This document shows positions 26,117 through 32,471 of a stretch of 32,471 bases of DNA, piece by piece. The stretch comes from Phycisphaerales bacterium (lineage in GTDB: Bacteria; Planctomycetota; Phycisphaerae; Tepidisphaerales; Tepidisphaeraceae): NCBI GenBank assembly GCA_025361735.1, contig JANYKD010000210.1, positions 1 to 32,471 of the forward strand, given 5' to 3'. The notes below the pieces were generated by a model. The model worked only from the letters and a program-made list of their open reading frames with translations, was not told the origin of the DNA and did no database searches. Made by a program: the position numbers and the translations under genes. Each line of letters opens with the position of its first letter. Positions within the stretch are counted from its first letter, which is position 1.

Positions 26117-27286
26117 TCATGCTTCGATCCTGCAAATCCCCGGCCAGTCGGGCGCCCGAAGATATGGGCCGTCCATGTAACTCCTGGGGACCTCACCGCC
26201 CCAGACGAATTCGCCGAAAGGCATGATCTTCTCGTCGTATGCCATCGCGAGATGAGCATGCGGCGCCCAGTCCCAGTGGAGGTTGATCACCAGCGGCGGA
26301 TGGGCCTTGGCGTATTCCAACATGCGCAACGCGTTGGTCAGGCCGGCGGCGATGTAGGCATCGGTAGAACATTGATTGATGGCGCCTGCCTCGACCCACT
26401 GCTTCATGATATCGAACGGCGTGCCGTCGCCGATGGGTGAGCCAGGCCCCTCGGCCTGGATACGCAGCTTTGGCTTCATCCGCATCAGCTCGACGTACTT
26501 GGGAATCTGCGTCTCAAACGGCATCGGCGGCAAGGGACCCTCGATCCAAGCATAACCGAGTTCGTCCATCAGGCGGATGATCTCTTTCGCTTCATCGACG
26601 GATGTCGTTGCCGACTCGGCCGAGCCGGGGTACGGATCCCAAGCCAGAAGAATCTCCGGGCCGACGGCCTTGCGAACCTGCTTGAGCGTCTCGAGCACCA
26701 GCTTGAACTCGATACTCTCATTCGTGCCCATGGCGCCGGGGAAGTGCAGCTTCGTCGCCTGGAGTTTCGTGCGGGTGACGTAGCTGGCGACCGACTTGGC
26801 GTACTTCTCGGGCGAGAAGTCCGGTTGCTGACCGCGCACGTCACCGTAACGGAGTATCTTATTGCGCTTGGTACCCAGGACGACGTGCAGCGGCTTCTTG
26901 AGCATCCGCGCGTGCAGATCCCAGCAGGCAATGTCAAATGTGGCCAGTTGTGCCTGGGGCACGGCGGCGGCCGCTATCGCATCGTACAGCTTCTCGTGTT
27001 CGAGCAGATTGGCGCGTTTGCCCATTTCCTCGATGGCCCGGAGATCTTTGCATCCCCCGACCAGTTTGGATACGCCGAACTCGCCGTTGCTGGCGGTGAT
27101 CTTCATTACCTGCTTGTTCTTGCCAGCGATGCCAGGCAGTTCAATCACTTCCCAGGACTTGAGGCGGATCGACTCTGCCGGTTGGGTGTCGGCGGCAAGC
27201 AGCCTTTGCCCCCAGAACGCGCCCGCGATCGCGCCGCCAGCGGCCTTGAGAAATTGGGTACGGGTCAAGCCTGTGTGATTGTTCAT
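26117..27286 (-). CDS. Exported enolase-superfamily (mandelate racemase/MLE-type) sugar-acid dehydratase-like enzyme
   Basis: 389 aa from ATG 27286, with AAGGAA 6 bases upstream; the frame is open further but that part overlaps the preceding gene. The N-terminus TRTQFLKAAGGAIAGAF looks like a Tat signal with only one arginine of the pair. The enolase barrel shows metal-ligand positions Asp217 (LAWDPYP), Glu249 (WIEGPLPP) and Glu279 (IQAEGP). QLATFDIACWDLHARMLKKP is the standard helix before the barrel. At the second strand, where many relatives have Lys-x-Lys, this protein has Lys179-Leu-His181. Family members usually dehydrate or epimerise sugar acids in the cytoplasm, so an export signal is odd. 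It overlaps the upstream gene by ATGA, implying translational coupling. The substrate is unknown. Confidence 0.85.
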   Translation of the reverse strand: MNNHTGLTRTQFLKAAGGAIAGAFWGQRLLAADTQPAESIRLKSWEVIELPGIAGKNKQVMKITASNGEFGVSKLVGGCKDLRAIEEMGKRANLLEHEKLYDAIAAAAVPQAQLATFDIACWDLHARMLKKPLHVVLGTKRNKILRYGDVRGQQPDFSPEKYAKSVASYVTRTKLQATKLHFPGAMGTNESIEFKLVLETLKQVRKAVGPEILLAWDPYPGSAESATTSVDEAKEIIRLMDELGYAWIEGPLPPMPFETQIPKYVELMRMKPKLRIQAEGPGSPIGDGTPFDIMKQWVEAGAINQCSTDAYIAAGLTNALRMLEYAKAHPPLVINLHWDWAPHAHLAMAYDEKIMPFGEFVWGGEVPRSYMDGPYLRAPDWPGICRIEA

Positions 27287-28509
27287 TGGGGTTCCTTGGC
27301 GGATCCTTCGCCCACGCGTACCGCAAGGAAGAGGTTGTTGGGACGTGGGTAGTCGGTCAGTTGAACGACCGTGCCTTCGCCGGCCCGATCGGGCAGTTTG
27401 ATCTCGCGCGGCGTCTTGCCGATCTTGAAGCCTGAGACGGTCACGACCACCTCCCCGTTGGTCCGCGATGCGACGGCTTCGATCAGCCTCCCACCTTGCA
27501 TGGTGCGGTATATCTCCTTCTTCTCCTCGGTTACGTTGGTCCATTCGCTGCTGTCCATGCCTTCGGGCGAGCCTTGGGTGGCCATACGCTCGGCAATCCA
27601 TTTGTCGGTGCCGCGAACACCAAACGCGAGCGCGTCGCTGCCAGAAACGACTTTGGCCTGAACCGAGCCTGGCTTCAGCAAGTCGGCGGAGCTGAACAGC
27701 GAAAGCAGCGCGGGCAGATATTTACCCACTTTCTCGGGATCCCTGGCCCCAAGCTGCTTCAGATCCGGGGCGGTCACATCGAGATCCCTGAGAATACCCA
27801 CGGATCTATCCCACTTATCCCACGCCGTCCGAATGAGACGGATCTTGTCTTTGTCAACCATCATCTCGATGGCGCAGGTTGGGTTCTTCTCACCATAATG
27901 GACGCGCAACCACAAGACATCACCGGTGGCCCGGGCGGTACACATCCACGCGCCCGCTTCGTTTCGCTGGTCCATGTTGGTGCCCTCGATCCAGAAGTTG
28001 CCGGGCCGGTTGAGTTCTCCTTCATGCAGTTTGGCCGAGAATCGCATCGGCGGGTCGGTCGTGCGGAATGGGCCGATGTCGACGGGGGATTTTTCGGCCG
28101 ACCATGACCCCGCCAGGCGGCCGTTCTCGGCCCGCAGGCGTATCAGGTCCTTGATGGTCAGCGCGGGCAACGCGCCCCCGTCGGCCGCCTGAGTGGCCGG
28201 GCGGCTTGCGGCTTTTTCGCCCAAAGCTGCCCGCATCGCTGCTTCTTTGGCCTGAGCGGCCCCGATCGCTTCGTTGGCGGGGGCCTGGTCGCCGCCCGCC
28301 GCCACGACATATGTCGCCACGCCGGCACCGCCGACCAGTATCGCCGCCAAGGTTACCATCGCCGCCAGCTTCATTTTCGCCCAGAACAGCATGTTCAATG
28401 CTCCTTTCGAGAGAGCCGCCACCGAAGCCGACGTTGCGGCCGTGACCGTCTTTCCTGCCAATGCCGCGCCTGCCGCATGGCTCACCGTGGCTACAAAGGT
28501 CGGCATCAC
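27283..28509 (-). CDS. Membrane-anchored protein with sigma-factor-tail-like N-terminus and LolA-like periplasmic domain
   Basis: 408 aa from GTG 28509; ATG 28506 is the next codon and equally possible. AGGAGG lies 11 bases before the GTG. The first 45 residues (VSHAAGAALAGKTVTAATSAS, then VAALSKGALNMLFWAKMKLAA) resemble the tail that follows the DNA-binding region in long planctomycete ECF sigma factors. Here the sigma domains themselves are missing. A membrane helix covers residues 46-71, followed by an Ala/Gln-rich linker. The periplasmic part (DLIRLRAENGRLAGSW, WIEGTNMDQRNEAG, VVVTVSGFKIGKTPREIKLPD) has the alternating-strand look of LolA-like or DUF2092-like domains, a tentative suggestion. 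An in-frame 17-codon leader with a TAG lies upstream (28540-28593). It overlaps the enolase gene by four bases. Function unknown. Confidence 0.7.
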   Translation of the reverse strand: MMPTFVATVSHAAGAALAGKTVTAATSASVAALSKGALNMLFWAKMKLAAMVTLAAILVGGAGVATYVVAAGGDQAPANEAIGAAQAKEAAMRAALGEKAASRPATQAADGGALPALTIKDLIRLRAENGRLAGSWSAEKSPVDIGPFRTTDPPMRFSAKLHEGELNRPGNFWIEGTNMDQRNEAGAWMCTARATGDVLWLRVHYGEKNPTCAIEMMVDKDKIRLIRTAWDKWDRSVGILRDLDVTAPDLKQLGARDPEKVGKYLPALLSLFSSADLLKPGSVQAKVVSGSDALAFGVRGTDKWIAERMATQGSPEGMDSSEWTNVTEEKKEIYRTMQGGRLIEAVASRTNGEVVVTVSGFKIGKTPREIKLPDRAGEGTVVQLTDYPRPNNLFLAVRVGEGSAKEPQ

Positions 28510-28539
28510 ATCGCCCGACGCCTCCTGCTTAGACGCACC

Positions 28540-28593
28540 CTACGGCTCAAGGATTCCCCCAATATCTGTCTTCACGACCTTCTCGCGGTTCAT
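28540..28593 (-). other. 17-codon ORF, in frame with the next gene but closed by TAG
   Basis: Its ATG overlaps the TGA of the upstream GH-like gene (ATGA at 28590-28593), the same coupling used elsewhere in this operon. It reads MNREKVVKTDIGGILEP and then TAG. Ten sense codons later the same frame enters the 408-aa membrane protein. It may be the original N-terminus of that protein cut by a nonsense mutation, or a translated leader peptide. Confidence 0.5.
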
Positions 28594-30176
28594 GGAATCT
28601 GTCCCCAGTCCTTCGCCGTCCGCAGCGTCGCATCCAGCTTCGGATAGTCCGACGGCTTGCTGTCATAATACTCCGCCAGGCCCCAGGCGCCGTGGTTGCT
28701 GTACTGGCCGATGGAAGAGAACACGGCGAAAACGTCGCCGCCGATCTTCGCCCACTCGTCGTAGTATCGCCGGTACATGTCGCCCATTCGCGGATGACGG
28801 TTGGCCGCGTGCATGGTTGCGCTGATCTTCTTCACCAGTTCTGCATCTTTGACGAAGGCAACCATATGCTGGCCGCCTTCGTAGGCGATGAACTTCACGC
28901 CGTGCTTGTCGGCGATGATCTTGTCCTTGCGCATGCGGTTGAGGCTGTCCTGGAACGCGGTCTTCTCGAAATGCTCGATCATCTGCTCCACGCTCCAGTC
29001 CTTCATCTGCTCGCCAAGATCAGCCGTCTTGCCGCGGCCGATGCTGTAGGGCATGTACGGCGCGATGGCCAGCGCGTCGGCGTGTTTAGCGGCCTCACGG
29101 AAACCAAGGATGCCCTCGGACACGCCGGAGTTGCCGGCCTGGGAGGGAAGCACGCGAACAAGACGGTCCCGGCCGCCGAAGACATCTTCCCAGATCTTGA
29201 ATATCTCCATCGAGCGCACGGCCGTGTAGTGCCAGCCGGCTTCCCAGGGCTTTTCCTTGGGGCCGAGCCCGAGTTTCACGCCCTGTTCGCCGGCGTAGCG
29301 GCTCTGGACGAACTGGCCGTTCCAGACTTCGTTGGAATATTCGATGTATATCTTCAGGGATGGATCGAGCTTGGCCTTCACCATGGCGGCGAACTGCCGG
29401 ATGAAGTCATCATCGGCCAGGTGCGGCATGCAGAACCAGGGGTCTATCTTCTGGCGATTGCACAGTTCAATCATCCGTTCCAAAGCCACGCCGCGTTTGG
29501 AGAATGTTGCGTGCTGCAAGGTGGGCCGGTCACTCCATTTGCTGATCGTCGATCCATTTGTGTGCATCCAGTCCATGAAACGGTAACAGGCAAACCCGTT
29601 CCATCGCTTGAGGAACGCGGGGTGGAATGGATCCTTCTCCCAGGTCTTCTCGAATCCCGGCATGATGACGCGGATATTGCGGATGTAGTTCTGCGGATTG
29701 GTCTGCTTGATCTGCAAGGAAAATCCACCCTTGGACGAATCGACGTCGATGCGGATCTGCCCCGGCTTGGCCTCGACAAGCTTGGCATTCTTGCCGAAGT
29801 CGATCTTGCCCTCGCCCTCATAGAACACCGTGTAGATGCCGGCCGGATAGTGTCCGCCACTGATGGTGCAGAGCATCGCTTCTGCATAACAGCCCGGCTC
29901 AAGTGTCTTCACCCACCCTAAGTCGTCGATCGCTAACTCCGGACCCTGTCCCCATCCCGCGCCCTGTTTCTGGCTGATCCATGGCCGGGACATACGGAAG
30001 ACATCCACAAAGGGCAATTCGGTAGCCCAATCGGCTGGCCCGGCCAGATTCATCCCCAGTCTCGCCTTGGCCGGCGCGGGTTTGGGGGCCGGTGGCGCCA
30101 CCTCGGCCGCAAACACAGCGGTGGTCGCCAATACGAGTGTCACGATCCCGATCTTCAGAAAAGATGCTGAACGCAT
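28590..30176 (-). CDS. Exported TIM-barrel glycoside hydrolase-like protein (clan GH-A-like)
   Basis: 528 aa from ATG 30176, with AAGGAG 4 bases upstream; an in-frame start at 30230 has a charged, unlikely N-terminus. The signal peptide (FLKIGIVTLVLATTAVFA) leads into a Pro/Ala linker. The start of the mature domain, MNLAGPADWATELPFVDVFR, is typical of proteins often labelled cellulose-binding in PVC genomes. The body carries IYIEYSNEVWN with Glu283 after Asn, the usual acid/base arrangement of clan GH-A. AYEGGQHM carries Glu433, a good nucleophile candidate on a later strand. No named GH family can be assigned by eye. It is the first gene of the minus-strand block. Its stop overlaps a short ATG-initiated ORF, and it probably heads an operon with the LolA-like and enolase-family genes. 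Confidence 0.75.
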   Translation of the reverse strand: MRSASFLKIGIVTLVLATTAVFAAEVAPPAPKPAPAKARLGMNLAGPADWATELPFVDVFRMSRPWISQKQGAGWGQGPELAIDDLGWVKTLEPGCYAEAMLCTISGGHYPAGIYTVFYEGEGKIDFGKNAKLVEAKPGQIRIDVDSSKGGFSLQIKQTNPQNYIRNIRVIMPGFEKTWEKDPFHPAFLKRWNGFACYRFMDWMHTNGSTISKWSDRPTLQHATFSKRGVALERMIELCNRQKIDPWFCMPHLADDDFIRQFAAMVKAKLDPSLKIYIEYSNEVWNGQFVQSRYAGEQGVKLGLGPKEKPWEAGWHYTAVRSMEIFKIWEDVFGGRDRLVRVLPSQAGNSGVSEGILGFREAAKHADALAIAPYMPYSIGRGKTADLGEQMKDWSVEQMIEHFEKTAFQDSLNRMRKDKIIADKHGVKFIAYEGGQHMVAFVKDAELVKKISATMHAANRHPRMGDMYRRYYDEWAKIGGDVFAVFSSIGQYSNHGAWGLAEYYDSKPSDYPKLDATLRTAKDWGQIP

Positions 30177-30480
30177 GGGACTCCTTGGTCTCTTTGGTAA
30201 TATATACTGCCGTGGTAATCTACTTCTCACGCGCGGGGCAAATCGTTGCTGGGCCGAACCGTTTCCGGGTTATTGGATTTGGACAAGCTCCAAACCCATC
30301 GCCTGACGCATTATCTGGTCAAGCGGATGGAAGCACGCACAGCAGATTCCACTATCTCATTTGGGTTGCACCGGCCGATCCGTTTCTTTTTCACAGCAGT
30401 GAGTATTGAACATCCATGATTCGGATTCGGGCCTGATGAACCGGGTCGCCAACGAAACGGGCTCTCGGGCGTTGCAGTGA
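30177..30480. promoter_or_regulatory. Divergent intergenic region with operator-like repeats
   Basis: 304 bases lie between the GH-like gene (minus) and the double-DUF4159 gene (plus), so both promoters should lie here. On the minus strand, ATTACCA occurs twice exactly 18 bases apart (30195-30201 and 30213-30219). An AT-rich TATATATT lies between them that could be a -10 element; no good -35 is visible. A perfect palindrome, TTTGGA-n5-TCCAAA, lies at 30278-30294 and could bind a dimeric regulator. No convincing ribosome site precedes the plus-strand ATG 30481. No coding region was recognised. Confidence 0.4.
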
Positions 30481-31992
30481 ATGATGAATCAGTATTTCGC
30501 CGTCGCTGTCTTCCTGACTGTGGCCCTGTTATGCAGCGGCCCGGTCTTCGGTGATGAGTGGCAGAACCCCAAGGAGAACATTCCACCCAAGGGGCATCCG
30601 AAACGGATCAACGCCGGCGAGGGTTTCGCGCCGCTGCCGTTGCCAGGTCCGACCACGCCCCTGCGCCGCTCCGAAACCAAACGTGAACCCTCGCCACCCG
30701 CGCTGGTCGGGAACGTCACGTTTGACGAACTGGCTCTGAAGCGGGCCGGCCGGAGATGGAACACCACGATCATCGACCTGGAGAAATGGGTCCACTTCAC
30801 CAATGACGCCCTTTCCCAGCGCTATCGCTTCGTCAACACCACGTTCTCCAAGTTCAGCTACGACCCCACCGAACTGCCCATCCTCTATTTCACGGGCTGG
30901 AAATCCGTTCCCGTTTTCGACGACGGCACGGCCAAGCGCTTGCGTCAATTCCTGCTTGACGGGGGAACATGGGTCATCCACAGCAGTTGCGGCCGGCCGG
31001 AATTCAATGAGAGCATCCGCCGCGAAATTGCCCACGTCTTTCCCGATCGTGAACTGGCGCCCGTCCTGACCGACCACCCCATCTACTCCTCGTTCTACAA
31101 CATCACCCAGATGCGCGTCCGCAAGGACCACGACGACTGGAAAGTGATTCCGCCGTATCTCGAGGTGGTGAATCTCGGCACCCGGGCGGCCATCATCTTT
31201 TCACCCATCGATCTCTCCTGCGGCTGGAACGCCGCTACGAATCCGATCGACGGCGGCATTCTCTACGACCAGGGCGACGCCCTGAAACTCGGCTCCAACA
31301 TCATGACCTACTGCCTGGCCGAGTACCGCTACGGGCGGTGCTTCGCCGACCAGAAGGCGTACCATGAAAAGGCTGACGCCGGCCGCGACCAACTGGTGCT
31401 GGGCCAGATCGTACACAACGGGGACTGGGACCCCACGCCCCATGGCCTGCCCAACCTCCTGAAGACCATCGCCCAGGACACCACGCTTCATGTTCAGTTC
31501 AAGCGCATGCCGGTGGACCTCGGAAAAGACGACATCTTTGCCTTTCCCGTGTTGTACATGACCGGCCAGCGCAAATTCCAGTTCACCGACGCGGTTCGCA
31601 CACGCCTGCGTAAATATCTCGACAACGGCGGGACCATGCTGGTCGATTGCGCGGTTGGCTCCAGCGAGTTCGACAAGGCCTTCCGCGACGAGATCAAGCT
31701 GATCTATCCCGACCGCCAACTCAAGGCGCTGCCGCCGGAGCATGCGCTGTTCACCTTCATCTCCGACACGCGGCACGTCGAAATGGCGCCGCAGGCAAAG
31801 AAGCTGTTTGGTGGCGTGACCAACCCCCGACTGGAGGCCATCGACACCGATGGCACACTGAGCGTGATCTACTCGCGTTTCAGCCTCAGCGCCGGCTGGG
31901 AACGCCTTCCCCATGCCTATAACATCGGCTACGCCGATGAAGACGCCCTGAAGCTCGGAGTGAACTTGTTGATGTATGTGGTGTCGCATTGA
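30481..31992 (+). CDS. Exported protein with two tandem DUF4159 domains
   Basis: 503 aa starting at ATG 30481 (ATG 30484 also possible). A signal peptide (VAVFLTVALLCSGPVFG) is followed by a Pro-rich stretch. Two repeats of the same fold follow. Repeat 1 (about 80-285) has PILYFTGWKSVPVFDDG, RLRQFLLDGGTWVIHSSCG and FIFSPIDLSCGWN-type strands. Repeat 2 (about 300-500) has PVLYMTGQRKFQFTDA, RLRKYLDNGGTMLVDCAVG and VIYSRFSLSAGWE. Both end with DALKLG-N--MY, so the gene arose by internal duplication. DUF4159 is a class I glutamine-amidotransferase-like fold of unknown role, common in PVC bacteria and often linked to MoxR/DUF58 gene sets, which are absent here. No Shine-Dalgarno sequence is visible, so translation initiation may be leaderless or weak. 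Its link to the carbohydrate genes is positional only. Confidence 0.85.
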   Translation: MMNQYFAVAVFLTVALLCSGPVFGDEWQNPKENIPPKGHPKRINAGEGFAPLPLPGPTTPLRRSETKREPSPPALVGNVTFDELALKRAGRRWNTTIIDLEKWVHFTNDALSQRYRFVNTTFSKFSYDPTELPILYFTGWKSVPVFDDGTAKRLRQFLLDGGTWVIHSSCGRPEFNESIRREIAHVFPDRELAPVLTDHPIYSSFYNITQMRVRKDHDDWKVIPPYLEVVNLGTRAAIIFSPIDLSCGWNAATNPIDGGILYDQGDALKLGSNIMTYCLAEYRYGRCFADQKAYHEKADAGRDQLVLGQIVHNGDWDPTPHGLPNLLKTIAQDTTLHVQFKRMPVDLGKDDIFAFPVLYMTGQRKFQFTDAVRTRLRKYLDNGGTMLVDCAVGSSEFDKAFRDEIKLIYPDRQLKALPPEHALFTFISDTRHVEMAPQAKKLFGGVTNPRLEAIDTDGTLSVIYSRFSLSAGWERLPHAYNIGYADEDALKLGVNLLMYVVSH

Positions 31993-32124
31993 TCCACCAG
32001 CCACATCCATTCATCGAGCCCGAAGCTAACCCCTCTCCTCGGGCGACGCACCCACGCCCCCACGGAATCAGATTGGGAACTTACGGCAAGGTGTGTCCCG
32101 CGTGCAGCGCAGCGCGACGAGACT
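31993..32124. other. Intergenic stretch without recognised features
   Basis: 132 bases between the DUF4159 gene and a minus-strand remnant. Open frames here are short and lack a ribosome site or recognisable motif. No clear terminator was seen after the TGA at 31990-31992. Confidence 0.4.
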
Positions 32125-32323
32125 TCAGGGTGTTTGGTTCTCCTCGTCGGTAAACTGTGGCCCCGCCGGCGCATCTAAACTGAACTTCGCGCCGATGGCC
32201 GCTGGCGGTTTCCATTTCAACATCGCCTGTTGGTGTGGCGAGAGCTTCTCATGCACCTCTGCGGCGTGCAGCGCGGTGTGGCGCCAGCAGCAGAGTGAGG
32301 GAGATTGTGAGAATCGGTTTCAT
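32125..32323 (-). pseudogene. Frameshifted 5' fragment of an exported-protein gene
   Basis: ATG 32323 begins a signal peptide (MKPILTISLTLLLAP) that ends at TGA 32249 after 25 codons in its own frame. A one-base frame change at the CACACC region restores HTALHAAEVHEKLSPHQQ and a further 45 codons (MLKWKPPAAIGAKFSLDAPA) to a TGA at 32125. The joined reading gives a normal signal peptide followed by mature sequence. It therefore looks like an inactivated and truncated gene, or a base error in the assembly. I do not recognise the family. Confidence 0.55.
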
Positions 32324-32347
32324 GGTTTGGAGTTTAGCAAACACGTT

Positions 32348-32471
32348 TCAATACCCGATGTTCTTCACCGCCGCCTCACCTAATCGCTCGCGCAACTGTG
32401 CGAGATACAGGCTGGCGGGAGTCACGGGCTGGTTGGCGGAGAAGAAGGCTTCCGGGCTGAATGTCTTGTGG
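32348..32471 (-). CDS. C-terminal 40 residues of an unassigned protein (cut by window edge)
   Basis: The minus-strand frame is open from the right edge to TGA at 32348-32350. It reads HKTFSPEAFFSANQPVTPAS, then LYLAQLRERLGEAAVKNIGY. The even, amphipathic ending and coding-like composition support a real gene that enters the window from the right. The family cannot be named from this tail. It ends 24 bases before the frameshifted remnant on the same strand. Confidence 0.6.
   Translation of the reverse strand, partial: HKTFSPEAFFSANQPVTPASLYLAQLRERLGEAAVKNIGY

Noticed and set aside
28540..28542. Read-through or recoding of TAG as an amino acid
   Set aside because: No downstream recoding structure was seen and a good AGGAGG restart site follows. 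Mutation or re-initiation is simpler; kept only as a test in the findings.
28692..29921. Plus-strand open frame of 409 codons
   Set aside because: Antisense shadow of the GH-like gene, whose signal peptide, SNE and YEGG motifs lie on the minus strand.
32093..32383. Plus-strand 96-codon gene near the right edge
   Set aside because: It overlaps two minus-strand frames with better coding character (signal peptide and a conserved-looking C-terminus) and has no ribosome site.

Overview
The window looks like a carbohydrate-catabolism island from a GC-rich member of the PVC superphylum, most likely a planctomycete. The reasons are the density of S1 sulfatases (five intact, one remnant), an ECF sigma factor resembling the Rhodopirellula/Verrucomicrobium type next to a FecR-domain protein, DUF4159 repeats, two very large di-heme proteins resembling the hydrazine synthase alpha subunit, and Tat-exported enzymes. 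There is no SusC/SusD pair and no TonB receptor, which argues against Bacteroidota. This taxonomy is inferred from gene content only.

Layout. (1) 1-10062, plus strand: the 3' end of a GH2 beta-mannosidase-like enzyme, a two-module pectate-lyase-like beta-helix protein, then four sulfatases in a row (4063, 5609, 7258, 8746). A decayed piece of another sulfatase lies at 10065-10222. (2) 10226-12684, minus strand: an ECF sigma factor overlapping by ATGA with a membrane-anchored FecR protein that carries a degenerate SGNH domain and a beta-sandwich tail, suggesting a sensor/regulator pair. (3) 12835-24401, plus strand, divergent from the sigma gene: two tandem HzsA-like di-heme beta-propeller proteins, a GH26 mannanase-like enzyme, an SGNH esterase-like protein, a Tat-exported putative TIM-barrel hydrolase, and an SGNH/He_PIG/CBM9-like multidomain protein. 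(4) 24607-30176, minus strand: a GH-like TIM-barrel protein, a membrane protein with a sigma-factor-tail-like N-terminus, an exported enolase-superfamily enzyme coupled to it by ATGA, and a fifth sulfatase. (5) 30481 to the right edge: a double-DUF4159 protein (plus), a frameshifted gene remnant (minus) and the C-terminus of an unassigned gene (minus).

Working together. Nearly every enzyme has an export signal. GH2 plus GH26 signatures, several sulfatases and SGNH (de-acetylating type) proteins fit stepwise breakdown of a sulfated, perhaps acetylated, mannose-containing polysaccharide. The substrate is inference. No sulfatase-maturing enzyme and no transporter is present, so these must be encoded elsewhere.

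Most unusual points: a leader of about 115 bp (ribosome site, TTG start and signal peptide) shared by two unrelated enzymes at 4003 and 22352; tandem HzsA-like cytochromes in a polysaccharide locus; a FecR regulator fused to what appears to be a dead SGNH domain; and an in-frame TAG just upstream of the sigma-tail-like membrane protein. I found no rRNA, tRNA, CRISPR array, insertion sequence or origin.
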